A DNA stretch of 64,000 nucleotides, from assembly GCA_036245525.1 (NCBI GenBank), contig BTPG01000004.1:165149260-165213259 (forward strand), in the 5' to 3' direction. Origin of the DNA: Semisulcospira habei (taxonomy: Eukaryota; Mollusca; Gastropoda; Semisulcospiridae). The position numbers were made by a program, and so were the translations under genes. The notes under the pieces were generated by a model. It had not been told where the DNA came from. It did not search any database and worked only from the letters and a program-made list of their open reading frames with translations. Positions 1 to 10,962 of this stretch are shown here, in pieces (position 1 is the first letter of the stretch; each line of letters starts with the position of its first letter).

Positions 1-99
1 CAGTGCCGGCTTCTAAAGAAGACCACTCTGCCCTTGTCATTAACAAAAGCCATTATGCACAGTTTTTAGGAAATCGAGATTTTCATTTTTACAAAATGA

Positions 100-182
100 G
101 TACTGCAGTTATTTGGCGGAAGCCAGTATTTTTTTTTTTTTGAATACATATACTGGCTACCGCCGCAAATAACTGCAGTACT
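100..182. repeat. imperfect hairpin repeat
   Basis: Two inverted arms of about 31 bases (GTACTGCAGTTATTT type) flank a T-rich loop. No coding potential is seen. It resembles the other foldback repeats of this window in size but belongs to no other family that I could match. Confidence 0.7.
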
Positions 183-756
183 GCTGCCTGAACTACTCAT
201 CGTGCACACTGCAACCGATGCCATGAGCCACGGTTGACGTGCGACAGAGATCCTTTAAATAAATAGAAGCTCATCTTTTCCTGCCTACATGCACGAGTAA
301 ATGCGTACAAAAGCGCTTAGGAAAGTCTGGTAAGAACCGCGTTACATGTATTTTCAGTTCTGCTATGAATAATGCAGACCTTTCGGATTATATCGGAGAT
401 GGAATTGCGTGTGCACGAGTTTTTTGCCGCAGGGGAGTTCTCTCGAGTTTTGCTGGTCATGCGCGCGCAGTTATGACGATCATCACAGTAATTTCCCTTA
501 GTTGACAAATGATCTAATTGTTATCAGGGGTAGATAGGTCGCAACCCAATGCAGACTGGGATAATTCTTCTATCCTCGACATGATTAACCATCCTACTAG
601 TGGAACGCAGCCAAACTCAAGCAAAAAAAGTACACGCAAAATACACGGATTCTCATTGGCCCCCGCAGTCATGGGGGCAGAGTACTTGCAAGTCAGTGCC
701 TTTAGCTGGCATTGCGCCCGCCTTTATACATGGCAAAAGCGACTATGGCCACTTTT
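183..756. other. unassigned sequence
   Basis: I see no gene, splice-flanked exon or repeat here that I can name. Short ORFs occur on both strands but show no recognisable domain. Confidence 0.5.
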
Positions 757-805
757 GAGAAAAGCTAGATTTTCATTGTATAACAATAAAAATCTCGCTT
801 TTCCC
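757..805. repeat. hairpin family A, copy 1
   Basis: Inverted arms built on GAAAAGCGAGATTTTCATTGT with a very short loop. Related hairpins lie at 882-929, 43011-43052, 44078-44133, 45697-45746 and 55674-55719. Several share an upstream motif like GGCAAAAAGCC and a phrase like TATGTCCAT, so the true element is longer than the hairpin. Confidence 0.7.
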
Positions 806-881
806 AAAGTGAACGTACTAGCGTTTGTCATATGACGTACTAGATTTGTCTGCCGTTGTTTCAAAGCCATATCCATGTTGT

Positions 882-929
882 TAGAAAAGCGAGATTTTCA
901 TTGCGTATCAATGAAAATCTCGCTTTTCT
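882..929. repeat. hairpin family A, copy 2
   Basis: Near-perfect palindrome: AGAAAAGCGAGATTTTCATT and its reverse complement separated by a few bases. Confidence 0.8.
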
Positions 930-1111
930 CCAAAATATTTTGTAATAATTATTACGGCAGAAGACTGATAATGGCTGTAACATCCTGTTGATTTGTAAAG
1001 ACAACTTTTTCACGCATTTTTGAAAAACAGCCATGTGAGCACATTCATGTATGTTCTTTTGTCATTTTTATCATGCCCCCAGCGGGTCCAAAATTAAATA
1101 ATAGAGTACCA

Positions 1112-1231
1112 GGGGTCAATTGCATGAGCGAGCTTAGTCCTGCACCAGCCACTAAGCAAGGTGCGCCGCTATAGCGGCGCACCTTGCTAAGTGGCTGGCG
1201 CAGGACTAAGCTCGCTCATGCAACTGGCCCC
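1112..1231. repeat. 120-bp palindrome, family B
   Basis: Almost perfect palindrome centred near 1171 (GCCGCTATAGCGGC). The arms carry GCATGAGCGAGCTTAGTCC. A second copy lies at 49400-49543 with the same arms and centre, so this is a dispersed foldback or MITE family. No TTAA target is visible at its ends. Confidence 0.85.
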
Positions 1232-2120
1232 AGGGGAATGTGGTGGGAGCTACCCACTGCACCATTCTTTGTGACACAATGACCTGCACCATGTTGAGTT
1301 CTTGAGAGCAGCATTGGTATTGCTTGGTTTACGGGCCAGAATGGTGCAGACTATGTTGTAAGCACTTTGCCAGCCCAGCACTGTATTTTGTCGACTGTAC
1401 AGCGTTGAGTTTATATTAAGAACATTACAAGTTTCGCAGAGTATGTGACAGTGCACAGTGCATTTCACTCTTGTTAGTGGTATCATTTCATGTTGATGTC
1501 AGCATCGTGCAGTGTAATTGACACTGCATTTCACTTTGTTGTCAGTGCTGCAATGGGACGCATACGGTAGGCGGGGTGGCAACAGTATTGTTTGATGTGC
1601 ATGCCAACATTGTGCAGGGTATGTGTGCAGTGCGGTTTGGGGGCTCGAAACTGTGCATTTCACTGTTATAATGCAGTGGGATGTGTAATGTTGAGTTCTA
1701 TCCTACAGCCTGGGGTGGCATGGATACTATATAACGGGATAGGAAACGGCCTCTCTGCGATACCAGACATTTGACAAGGGCCCTTTATGTTTGGGCCAGC
1801 CGGGCGCGCGGTGATGCAGAACATCGCCTACCCACCTAGTTACGCAATCCGCGCGAGTCGCGATACAATTAGTGACTTTGTGCGCATGCTCCAAAGCCGG
1901 ACGCAACCGGTTTTAAGATCGGTGTCTGTTTTATTATCGTCCTTCCGAATCCGAGTCTGAGGTTTGATTCTATTAATTAACAGTGTAGTACATATTTAGT
2001 GTCCTTTCACGTTTCTTTTCTGGTGGCATTTGTAGCTTAGCGTCACACTGGATCACTATCTCAGGGCAGTCATTATGCCGCGCAGGTGTGCATGTAAAAC
2101 CTGCTCCGCTGCTACTTTTC
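1232..2120. other. unassigned sequence
   Basis: No recognisable gene. The segment has loosely repeated phrases (GTGCAGTG, TGCATTTCACT), suggesting an old degenerate repeat. No ORF has a family signature. Confidence 0.4.
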
Positions 2121-2179
2121 ATCTGTAGATGCTTGTCATGAACTAATTTGCTCTGAGGCCAATCAAAAAATAAAAGGTT

Positions 2180-2690
2180 AGGTGTGAAGAGACGTTATCA
2201 TTATGTGTTAAGATAATGCAACCCTGAAATAAGGTATAAGTGTCATGAACTAGGTGTGAAGAGACATTATCATTATGTGTTAACTCATTCTACCCCAACA
2301 CCGAAATCCACAATTTCGCCGTTGTTCTCTGAAGACTGCATTGCAGTGCAGGACACAGATCGACCATGATAGTTCAAGGGTGATGCCAGAATAGCTTGGC
2401 GCCCATAGGCGCCAAGCTATTCTGGCATCACCCTTGAACTATCATGGTCGATCTTTATCTTGCTGTGGTGTGTCTGGGGTAGAATGAGTTAAGATAATGC
2501 AGCCCTGAAATAAGGTATAAGTGTCATGAACTAGGTGTGAAGAGACATTATCATTATGTGTTAAGATAATGCAACCCTGAAATAAGGTATAAGTGTCATG
2601 AAGTAATTTGCATGGGGCCAGTCAAGAACTAAACGGTAAGGTGTGAAGAGACATTCCATTATGTGTTAAGATACAACCCTAAAACAAGGT
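2180..2690 (+). repeat. 72-bp tandem repeat with nested insertion
   Basis: Copies begin at 2180 (AGGTGTGAAGAGACGTTATC), 2252 and 2533, with a diverged partial copy from about 2639. The first interval is exactly 72. The second is 281, which equals 72 plus 209, the size of the MITE inserted in that copy. Leftmost related sequence starts near 2138, and a displaced fragment reappears at 4636-4700 beyond LINE A. Confidence 0.85.
2280..2492. mobile_element. TTAA-target MITE (family P1), 209 bp plus target
   Basis: Flanked by TTAA on both sides, with inverted ends CTCATTCTACCCC and GGGGTAGAATGAG and a central palindrome (GGTGATGCCAGAATAGCTTG, then GGCGCC). Uninterrupted neighbouring 72-bp units read ATGTGTTAAGATAATGC, so the empty site contains a single TTAA. 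This is the piggyBac-type target duplication. The element is non-coding; its mobilising transposase is not in this window. Confidence 0.9.
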
Positions 2691-2739
2691 GCAAACCAAA
2701 AGATTAAGTGTTATGGACTGATCTGACCTGAGTAATTAC

Positions 2740-4635
2740 GGTATTTATAATGCGCTTATCTTATAATAATTATAACTCTAAGCGCGCACTCACAACTCGC
2801 GCACGCATGCGCACGCTTTAGACAACGACTCACGTACCACAAATAGTGAAATACATTACGACAGTCTGCTTAAGGTGGGGAGTGTGGTGGTATAGTGCTA
2901 GAACTGTTGAAAGAGGTGAGTTTTGAGAGCGGACTGGAAGGAGGAGAGAGAGTGTTTCTGACGGAGAGAGAGTGGGAGAGTGTTCCAGGTGGATGGACCG
3001 TATACTGAGAAGGAGCGGGGGCCGAAAGTGCTGAGTTTGGTGCGGGGGATGTGGAGGCGGAGAGGGTCGGAGGCGGAGCGGAGGGAGCGGGGAGGAGTGT
3101 AGGGGTGAAGTAAGTTTGAGAGATAGGCGGGAGCGCAGTTGTTCAGGGATTTGTAGCAGAGAGACAGAATCTTGTATTGGATGCGTTGGGGGATGGGAAG
3201 CCAGTGAAGGTGTTTGAGCAGGGGAGTGATGTGGTCGGATTTTTTTCTTTCTGAGGACGAGGCGGGCAGCATTGTTCTGGTCGCGCTGGAGAGTGAAAGT
3301 GGTGGAGTGAGGGAGGCCGGAAAGGAGAGAGTTGCAGTAGTCGATGCGAGATAGGATGAGAGAGACAGCAAGTTTGGTGGCAGCTTCGGTAGTGAGGTAT
3401 TTTCTGATCTGACTGATGCGGAGGAGGTGGAAGTAGCATGCCTGGGTCGTGGCGGAGACGAAGCTGGTCATGGAAAGAGAGGAATCGAGGATAACGCCGA
3501 GGTTTTTGGCCGAGTCAGAGAGGGAGATGGGGGTGCTGTCGAGTTGAAGGTGGAGGGAGGGAGGGAGCTGGGAAAGTTTCTGGCGAGTGCCTACCAGCAT
3601 GGCTTCCGTTTTGTCGTCATTCAGTTTAAGCTTGTTTGCTGTCATCCAGTTTTTCACGTCTTCGTAGCAGTCAGCCGTGCGAGTCAGTAGTGACTGAGTG
3701 TTGTCGAGTTTGTCTTTGTCTAGCAGTTGTGAGTCGTCAGCGTAGAGGTGGTTGTGTATGTGGTGAGACTATATGATGTTGGACAGGGGAGAGGTGTAGA
3801 GTGTGAAAAGGATCGGGCCCAGGACGGACCCCTGTGGAACTCCGCAGGAGAGCGTGACTGGGTTGGAGGAGTCGCCGTCGATGGTGTCGGAGAGGTAGGA
3901 GAGAAACCAGGAGTGAGCAGAGTCAGTGATGCCAAAGGAGTGGTGAAGGCGGTGGAGGAGGATAGAGTGGTCTATAGTGTCGAAGGCGGCAGAGAGGTCG
4001 AGTAGCGTAAGAAGGGAGATGTTGCCCGAGTCGGTGGAGAGACGCAGGTCGTTTAAGATATGTAGAAGGGCTGGTTCAGTGCTGTGATGTTTGCGATAGG
4101 CAGACTGGAAGGGACTGAGGAGGTTGTTGTCGGCGAGGTGGAGGTTGAGCTGGTTGAGAACGACCTTCTCAAGAAGCTTGGACAGGAAAGAGAGATTGGA
4201 GACTGGGCGATAGTTTTTGAGTTCGTTTGGGTCGAGGTTGTGTTTTTTGAGGAGAGGACGGACGATGGCGGACTTGAAGATATCAAGGACGGAGCCGTTC
4301 TCTAGAGATGTTGATGATGTCGGTAATGAATGGCAGAAGTTTTGGAAGGCCGTCCCGGTAGAGAGAAGCTGGAAAAGGGTCTAGTTCGCAGGTTTTGAGA
4401 GGCATGGACTTTATGGTCTCGAGAGACGGGCCGGAAGGACGAGAGGGGGGTGCCGGAAAACGGGGTGTCGGGAGGGCAAGGCGGAAAAGGCAGAGTGTCG
4501 AGTGTGTTGCGCAGAATTTGGATTTTGTCGGAAAAATAGGTGGAAAAAGCGGACGGGAGTTCTTCTTTGCTGTGTGTGTTGGGAAGAGGAGAGTCTTTAG
4601 AAATGCCTAGGAGTGTGTTCATGGTAGCGTAGAGG
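2740..4635 (-). mobile_element. LINE A, 5'-truncated CR1/L2-like retrotransposon
   Basis: A minus-strand non-LTR element with RT core, C-terminal region and 3' UTR. It interrupts the local tandem repeat: repeat sequence ends near 2738 and resumes at 4636. Its 3' tail (towards low coordinates) reads through AATTACGGTATTTATAATGC in plus orientation and recurs at 59291-59460, which defines the 3' UTR independently. No clear target duplication was found. The clade is inferred from the C-terminal pattern (LHWLP, then RSASD, GPRSF and WNTLP), typical of the CR1/L2/Rex1 group. Confidence 0.8.
2898..4622 (-). pseudogene. reverse transcriptase of LINE A (broken)
   Basis: Reading from high to low coordinates, the translation shows an N-terminal RT segment (ELKNYRPVSNLSFLSKLLEK), a LDLSAAFDTIDH block, GVPQGSVLGP near 3820-3850, the catalytic YADD at 3733-3744, and a C-terminal stretch ending SALKTHLFQQF. 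Lesions: a frameshift near 4303, an in-frame TAG at 3769-3771 just before the YADD block, and a frameshift in the homopolymer near 3240. The endonuclease and ORF1 are absent, so it is a dead 5'-truncated copy. Confidence 0.85.
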
Positions 4636-4700
4636 GTTAATCAACAACTAAATGGTTAGGTATAAAGAGGCATTGACCATTATGTGTTAACATAATTCAG
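4636..4700 (+). repeat. right half of the interrupted tandem repeat
   Basis: Matches the repeat seen at 2165-2220 and 2620-2680 (AACTAAATGGTTAGG, then CATTATGTGTTAA). It lies directly after LINE A, so LINE A was inserted into this repeat. Confidence 0.7.
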
Positions 4701-4740
4701 TACATGAAGGTGGGTCATGGTCAGGTGGAAGTAAGGCAAC

Positions 4741-4792
4741 GGGAGTCCCCTTATCATACGTAACCAAGGTAACATGTGATAAGTAGACTCCC
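4741..4792. repeat. small hairpin
   Basis: Arms GGGAGT(C)CCCTTATCA and TGATAAGTAGACTCCC face each other. The sequence from 4793 to 5108 is otherwise unassigned. Confidence 0.5.
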
Positions 4793-5126
4793 TTATTAAA
4801 TGTTACGATGACAACGTTACTCGCTGAGCAAAGCGTTCTCCCCTAAATAAATATTTGGCCAAACACATTTCTCGACACAAAAATACACTAATCTTCATTC
4901 AGTCAAAACTCTAAACAAAAATATGCCAATAAATAAATGATTTAGGGGTTTTGTGATACCGCTGGTACCAGCTTCATACAAAACATAACTGAATAATTGG
5001 ATAAGTTAGATAATATCGACAGGAAACTTCAACCGAAGCGAAGGCCCTATCACCTACAGACCGCATTCAAAACGGCGAAAAAGCTAAAAGTTGGATAAAT
5101 AACAGCGCCGAATCAATCAGTTTTCA

Positions 5127-5370
5127 AGGGGGGGGGGGGGGGGGTGTTAGGTGCTCAACGGCAATGTAAAACTGTACACTGTTTTAATTGTGACGGTACT
5201 GTGGAAAGAGAGGGGGGGGGGGGATAGGGGTGCTGCAATAAAATTAAAGTACCCCCGCTCCTTCCCGGACCATATTGTGGACTGGCAGTGAATGATTTTT
5301 ATTTTTTAAGCCGAGGGAGGGGGGGGGGGCGGGGGTGCTGTAGTACCAAAGCACACCCCCTCCCCCCTGG
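5127..5370. repeat. G-tract-rich low-complexity block
   Basis: Three long runs of G (near 5129-5144, 5211-5222 and 5321-5331) lie close together, followed by C-rich complement-like sequence (CCCCCTCCCCCC near 5355). These runs could form G-quadruplexes on the plus strand. No gene is seen. Confidence 0.6.
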
Positions 5371-5902
5371 ATCCGGCCCTGAATAACAAGATGGGATGAA
5401 CCATAACCCACAAAGTCCCTTCTATATGAGAGCTGTCCTCGCTGTCAATTGTCTCTACCTTTTGTCTTTGACCATATTCTCATGTTTAATTATCTCCTAT
5501 TGAAAAAGTCTCGCAGATCTGCAAATGCGTCAGTGAGATCTACAAGGGGCGCAGGTCATACGCGTAATTGATTTGTCACACGTCATTTGTCATGACGTAA
5601 GTTTTAGTTTTTACTTAATTTTATATTTTACGTGATAGGAGTTTCACGTTCGCTTCATAGGCTTGAGAAAATGGTGACAAAACTAGAACTTTACGGTACA
5701 ATTTCAGTCTTGCTATAATTTGTGTGAAAGCAGGTTGACTTTACCTAGCTACATGCTATACTAAGTACACGGGTCACCTGCATGCTCTTCTGAAAGCGCG
5801 TCGATGTGAATGTGCGTGCATGCGCGCGCGCTGCAATCATCCCCAAGAGGCATAAACATCCCCCAGGCGCATGAGGATCTATTCCTCCTGGAGATGCGCG
5901 CA

Positions 5903-6042
<140 letters not shown>

Positions 6043-6411
6043 GCGGCCAAGAGAGAGAATGATGTCATATTTAGAGTATTATGTCAGTGTCTGCGTGGTG
6101 ACGGAGTTGCCTCTTTTACGTCACCGCCACTGTCTGACTTTCTCTAGAAGTAAAGTTTTTTTTTTAGTGTTTTAATTCTTTTCTGAAAAAAATTAATTTT
6201 TACTAAAGAAGTTGAAAGGATACAAAGCTGGCTAACGAACTCATCCAATGTCTTTCTCCAAACTAGCTATATGCAAAAGGTTCAAGTAAATATAACAAAA
6301 ATTACAGTCTCTAATCTGGGTCAACCGACTTCCTATAAACGGTTGTTTATGTCTTCAATGAGACATTCAATTACAATATGCTCGGAGGCTCTCTTAGCCA
6401 CCCACTTAAGA

Positions 6412-6700
6412 AAGTAATTCGCCAAGTTTCAAGCTTGTGTGTACAAAAATATCAGAGATTCTCTTGTTTACACATACGCACACACTTTCGCACATACATA
6501 CATACTCACATACAGCGCTTCGTGCCAAATGTACGTTCAGCAGCGAGGTTGACGTAATTTTTTTTTTTTTTTTATCTTGTTACTTCAATTGTTAGAGGTT
6601 TAGCCTGCCCGCCTTTGACATCATGAACATGCTATTTAAAATCGCCCCACCGCGACCCGTCCTAAAACGTCCCTTCTATAAATAGAAGGGACTTTAAAAT
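6412..6700 (+). repeat. dispersed repeat, copy 1 of pair with 13708-14060
   Basis: Shares ordered blocks with 13708-14060: CGCCAAGTTTCAAGC, then a variable C/A-rich stretch, GCGCTTCGTGCCAAA, TACGTTCAGCAGCGAGGTT, GCCCGCCTTTGACATCATG, CGCCCCACCGCGACCC and the hairpin GTCCCTTCTATAAATAGAAG. This is a duplicated mobile or segmental repeat. The hairpin contains TATAAATA. Confidence 0.8.
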
Positions 6701-7031
6701 TGAGGGGGTTACGCAACAAAATAACGATATGCACGCGTTGTGTTCGGCCTACATACCCAATTTCATACAAAAGAACGACTGAAAATGGGTTAAATTAAAA
6801 ACGTACCTGAGAGAAATTCCAGGGGAATACAGTTCGCGCGAGGCTAAAACCCTCGACTCTTACCTCCGACATTGACTCTCCTGACCGGACCCTCAGGCGA
6901 TAAGAACCACTGGCAAAACCTAACTCGTAATACAACTAATAGTGTTACCTTGGTGTATTGTTGTCATCAAAACGGTTGAACACAATCAAAATGCTTGACG
7001 ATGAAGTAAACGCACTAGTGCAGCCATACAC

Positions 7032-7238
7032 TTAACCCATTCAGCCCTGACGCACTACAGCAGGAGATGGGTCGAACACGATAATTCAAGGGTAGTGCCT
7101 ATCGGCGCCAAGCTAATCTGGCACTACCCTTGAATTATCATGGTCGATCCCTCTCCTGCAACACTGGGTACATAGTCGTTAGATGACGCCTCCAAAGCTT
7201 TGGGAAATACGTGCGTCGGGCTGAATGGCTTGAGTTAA
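7032..7238. mobile_element. TTAA MITE, family P1
   Basis: Starts TTAACCCATTCAGCCCTGACG and ends GGGCTGAATGGCTTGAG then TTAA. The centre holds the P1 palindrome (AATTCAAGGGTAGTGCC and GGCGCC). The left palindrome arm has lost about 15 bases. Confidence 0.8.
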
Positions 7239-7529
7239 ACCGAATAACTCCCGTTATTGGAGGCCCCGAAGCAAATGAAATCTCTGTCAGCATGCGAAAT
7301 AAGTTTTCGAGTCTCCGCGGGCGTGGGCTCTTGAAAATAGTGAGGTTTTGTTTTCAACGAACGACTCCCAACAACGAACGAGAGTGTGGTCACGGCGGAT
7401 CACTAGTTTTTACCACTGATAAGCATAAACAACACTCCAAACATCTTCCAGAGGCATGAATCATCATGAGCCCATACAACACTCCAAACATCTCCACAGA
7501 AGAGACATAGACCCTGTGCTTTGTGGTAA

Positions 7530-8037
7530 AATCTGGTTTTCTTACACACCTGCTTTGTTGCTGCCTTTGAGCGGAAAAGCTGTATCACACACGTGTGTGA
7601 TACAGCTTTGCTGCGTAAACGGTCAAGTGTGCACAAAACTGTGTTGTAGAAAGTCTGGTCAACAAAAAGGTATGGGCATACGCGATATTGAAACTTGACC
7701 TACTTTCAGCTCACCCGCAATGACATCATTTCACAGTGACGACTGGCACTATGGCGTCATGTTGCGCTATTAGGAACATTTGTCTGGCATCCCGGCAAAA
7801 TATAGTCGTCATATTAAATCTTTGCCAAGACACAATGACGGCTGTGTTGTGACTAAGTGTGTGCCGAAAACCAACTCACGTCGGATTTCTGCAAAGAAAA
7901 AAGTGATTAAGAAATAGATTCTTACATCGGTGTTTAGGTGATACTGAGAATCTCACTGAGAATCTCACTGTCGTGGTCGTAAAACCTTATCCTACTCGCT
8001 TTCGCTCGTAGAATAAGGTTTTAAAACACTCGATAAG
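7530..8037 (+). repeat. dispersed repeat H, copy 1
   Basis: Homologous to 50400-50850 and 50945-51382. Shared blocks are GAGCGGAAAAGCTGTATCAC, GACCTACTTTCAGCTCAC, GTGACGACTGGCAC, GGAACATTTGTCTGGCATCC and TCGGTGTTTAGGTGATACTG. It contains a perfect palindrome at 7576-7609. A sequence like GTGATTAAGAAATAGATTCTTAC near 7900 is the empty-site equivalent of the retrozyme insertion point at 51369-51382. Confidence 0.8.
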
Positions 8038-8196
8038 TTATTGGTCGGAGGGGTTCGCTACACGGACCTTTGTAGGCCTGAGGGAGGTCAAAGGAATCAT
8101 TGTACCCCGAATGCCGAAGGCCTGAGGGGTACAATGATTCCTTTGACCTCCCGAAGGCCTACAAGGGTCCGTGCAGCGAACCCCTCCGACCAATAA
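8038..8196. repeat. 159-bp palindrome
   Basis: Long near-perfect palindrome with outer arms TTATTGGTCGGAGGGG and CCCCTCCGACCAATAA. It forms the outer tip of the left arm of the larger inverted repeat described next. Confidence 0.85.
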
Positions 8197-8400
8197 CGTA
8201 TTTGTTTTCATTCCTCCACTATTTTCATAAAATAAATCAAGAAGACATCTTGCGACCTGGATCACGCCAGACATGACTGACGTCAAAGGAATATAAATTT
8301 ATACAAAATAGACTTATGACGTAATTTAAAATATGTCATGACGTTGCCGTCTCCATTCCTTAGTGTGCTTGTTGTTTCGAACAACACTAAGTAACTTTGT
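8038..8400 (+). repeat. left arm of large inverted repeat
   Basis: About 330 bases are inverted relative to 11489-11790. Matched landmarks include CTGGATCACGCCAGACATGA, GACGTCAAAGGAATATA and GTGCTTGTTGTTTCGAACAA. The two arms flank LINE B and 8400-8725. This is probably a foldback DNA transposon. Confidence 0.8.
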
Positions 8401-8725
8401 ACCTTGGAACGTCTGGCGATCTTTTTATAGAACAAAACTGGCATCCAAGATGCGTCATCGAGAGGGCTACAAAACGCCCGCCATTTCACGGTCACATGGT
8501 ACGGTTTGCGCTAAAGTGACTGGTCGTGTGACGTGGGGAGGAAAACAAGAATCTTTGTTTTCATCCCTACGTCACATGACCAGTCGCTTTAGCGCAGACC
8601 GTACCATGTGACCGTGATACAAAAACCCTTGTAGCGACAAATGGCGGACTTCTTGTAGCCTTCAGTCTTTGTGACGCATCTTGGGTGCGAGTTTTCTTCT
8701 ATAAAAGATCACTAAAACGTTCTAA
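8400..8725. repeat. long palindrome inside the inverted repeat
   Basis: Arms centred near 8552. The inner pair is GGTCACATGGTACGGTTTGC and its complement near 8590-8614. The outer pair is AAGATGCGTCA near 8448 and TGACGCATCTTGG near 8672. Non-coding. Confidence 0.8.
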
Positions 8726-8771
8726 AGTAAAAGGTTGCATCTCTCTTGGCTTGAATTCGCGAACGAAGATT

Positions 8772-10962
8772 CTATAGGACTTGCCCACGTCGTCTGCAGG
8801 CATTTTCGTGGCTGCGGAGGTCAATCCGGGACAGGCAGGTTCGACCGCAGTGGCTGCAGGGGAAGGTCTGGTCAGGGTTCTGAGTTACGACAACTCCGTT
8901 TTTTTCTGAGCCGCTTGTCCTTAAGGTTAGCTCTGCGAGAGTCCTCAAAGGAGACGGCTGCCTTGTGAATGGTGGAGCGCCAGGTGTCACGGTCCGCAGC
9001 AAGCGAGGACCACTGGCGGTGGTCGATTTGGCAGGCACTAAGTGACTTCTTGAGACCGTCTTTGTATCTCTTCTTTGGTGCCCCTCTGTCTCGGTTTCCA
9101 GTGGCGAGCTCGCCGAACAGAGTGATCTTGGGTAGGCGATGATCCTCCATCCTGGAGACGTGCCCCGCCCAGCGAAGCTGTGTCCGCAGCAGCAAAGCCT
9201 CGATGCTCACAGTTTCAGCCTGTTCAAGGACCTCGACGTTGGTGACATAGTCACTCCAGTGAATGCTGAGGATGGTACGCAGGCAGCGCTGGTGAAAGCG
9301 TTCGAGGAGTCGTAGTTGGCTGCGGTAGAGGGCCCAGGACTCGGAACCATACAGCAGGGTGGTGAGGACGACAGCTCTGTACACGCTGATCTTGGTGCCT
9401 TTTTTCAGCTGTTGATTGTGCCACACCCGCTTGAATAGTCGCCCGAAAGCACTGTTCGCTTTTGCCAGCCTGTTGTCCAGCTCCTTGTCCAGCTTGGCGT
9501 CTGACGTGATGATGCAGCCAAGGTAGGTAAACTGGTGTACAGACTTCAGTTCGGACTCGCCGATGGTGATGTGGGGAGGGCGATGTTCTTCCTTGGGTGC
9601 CGGCTGATGAAGGACCTCTGTCTTTTTCAGACTGACTTCAAGTCCAAAGAGCTGGGCGGCATCTCTGCGAAGCAGGACGTAATGCGCTGCAAGGCTCTCT
9701 CTGTGTGTGCAACGAGGGCAGCGTCATCAGCAAAGAGCAGCTCACGAATCATTGGTCTATGGTTTTAGTGTGGGCCTGCAGTCGTCTGAGGTTGAACAGG
9801 CTGCCATCGAGACGATACCTGATGTACACTGCGTCGTCATCGTCGAGGTCCACTGTGGCCTGCTTCAACATCATGCTGAAGAAGATGGTGAAGAGGGTCG
9901 GTGCCAGCACGCAGCCTTGCTTCACGCCGTTGCGAATGGGGAATGGTTCTGAGAGGTCACTGTTTAGTCTGACCTGGCCTTGCTGGTCCTCGTGGAGCTG
10001 GACGATCATGTTGAGGAACTTTGGGGGACAACCTAGTCGCTCCAGGATCTGCCACATACCTTGCCTGCTCACAGTGTCAAACGCTTTTGTCAGGTCGACA
10101 AACGTTACGTACAGCCCTTTGTTCTGCTCGCGGCACTTCTCCTGAAGCTGTCTCAGCACAAAGACCATGTCGGTGGTACTCCTGTTGGCTCTGAAGCCAC
10201 ACTGGCCCTCTGGGAGGTGGTCTTCAGCGATGGCAGGTACCAGCTGATTCAGGAGCAACCTTGCGAGACTTTTCCCGGCAATGAACAGCAGGGTAATTCC
10301 ACGATAATTAGAGCAGGCAGACTTCTCTCCTTTGTTCTTGTACAGGGTGATGATGACTGCATCACGGAGATCCTTTGGTAGTGTTCCTTTTTCCCAGCAG
10401 CAGAGAAAGAGGTCATGGAGCTTGTTGTGCAGTGCTTGGCCTCCATGTTTCCAGATCTCTGGCGGGATTCCGTCAATGCCTGCTGCTTTGCCACTCTTGA
10501 GGTGGTGGATGGCTGTGAGGGTCTCTTCGGCGGTGGGCGGTTCGTCCAATTCAACCTTTAGTGGAAGGTGTGGGATTTGGAGGATGACTGTTTCTTGAAC
10601 AGTGCGCTCAGCGCCGAAGAGTTCCTGAAAGTATTCCGACCAGCGGTTCAAGATGGATTATCTGTGAGGAGTGCCTGTCCATCAGCGCTTCGCAGTGGAC
10701 TTTGTACCAGGTGCCTAGGGCCATACACTGCTTTCAGTGCTTCGTAGAAGCCCCTGTAGTCACCGTTGTCAGCGCAGAGCTGGGTCCTCTGTGCGAGTCT
10801 GGACCACCACTCGTTCTGGAGCTCTCTAAGCTTGAGCTGGAGACTGCTGCAGATGAGTCGGAAGGCAGACTTCTTCACAGGGCAGGAAGGCTGGGCTAGG
10901 TGGGCCTGGTGGGCGGCTCTTTTTTTTTTTGCTAGAAGTTCCTGGATCTCTACGTCGTTTTC
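8772..10962 (-). pseudogene. reverse transcriptase of LINE B (broken)
   Basis: The minus-strand translation shows a linker (VEIQELLAKKKRAAHQAHLA), RT blocks (KAAGIDGIPPEIWKHGG, NYRGITLL, VTFVDLTKAFDTVSR, GVKQGCVLAPTLF), a FADD catalytic motif near 9710, LYGSESWA, and a C-terminal CxxC...H...C finger near 8780-8850 (FPCSHCGRTC). At least three frameshifts break it: near 10650, near 9749 and in the T-run near 8900. The clade is uncertain; the APE-type endonuclease plus this RT style suggests an RTE- or Jockey-related group. Confidence 0.82.
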
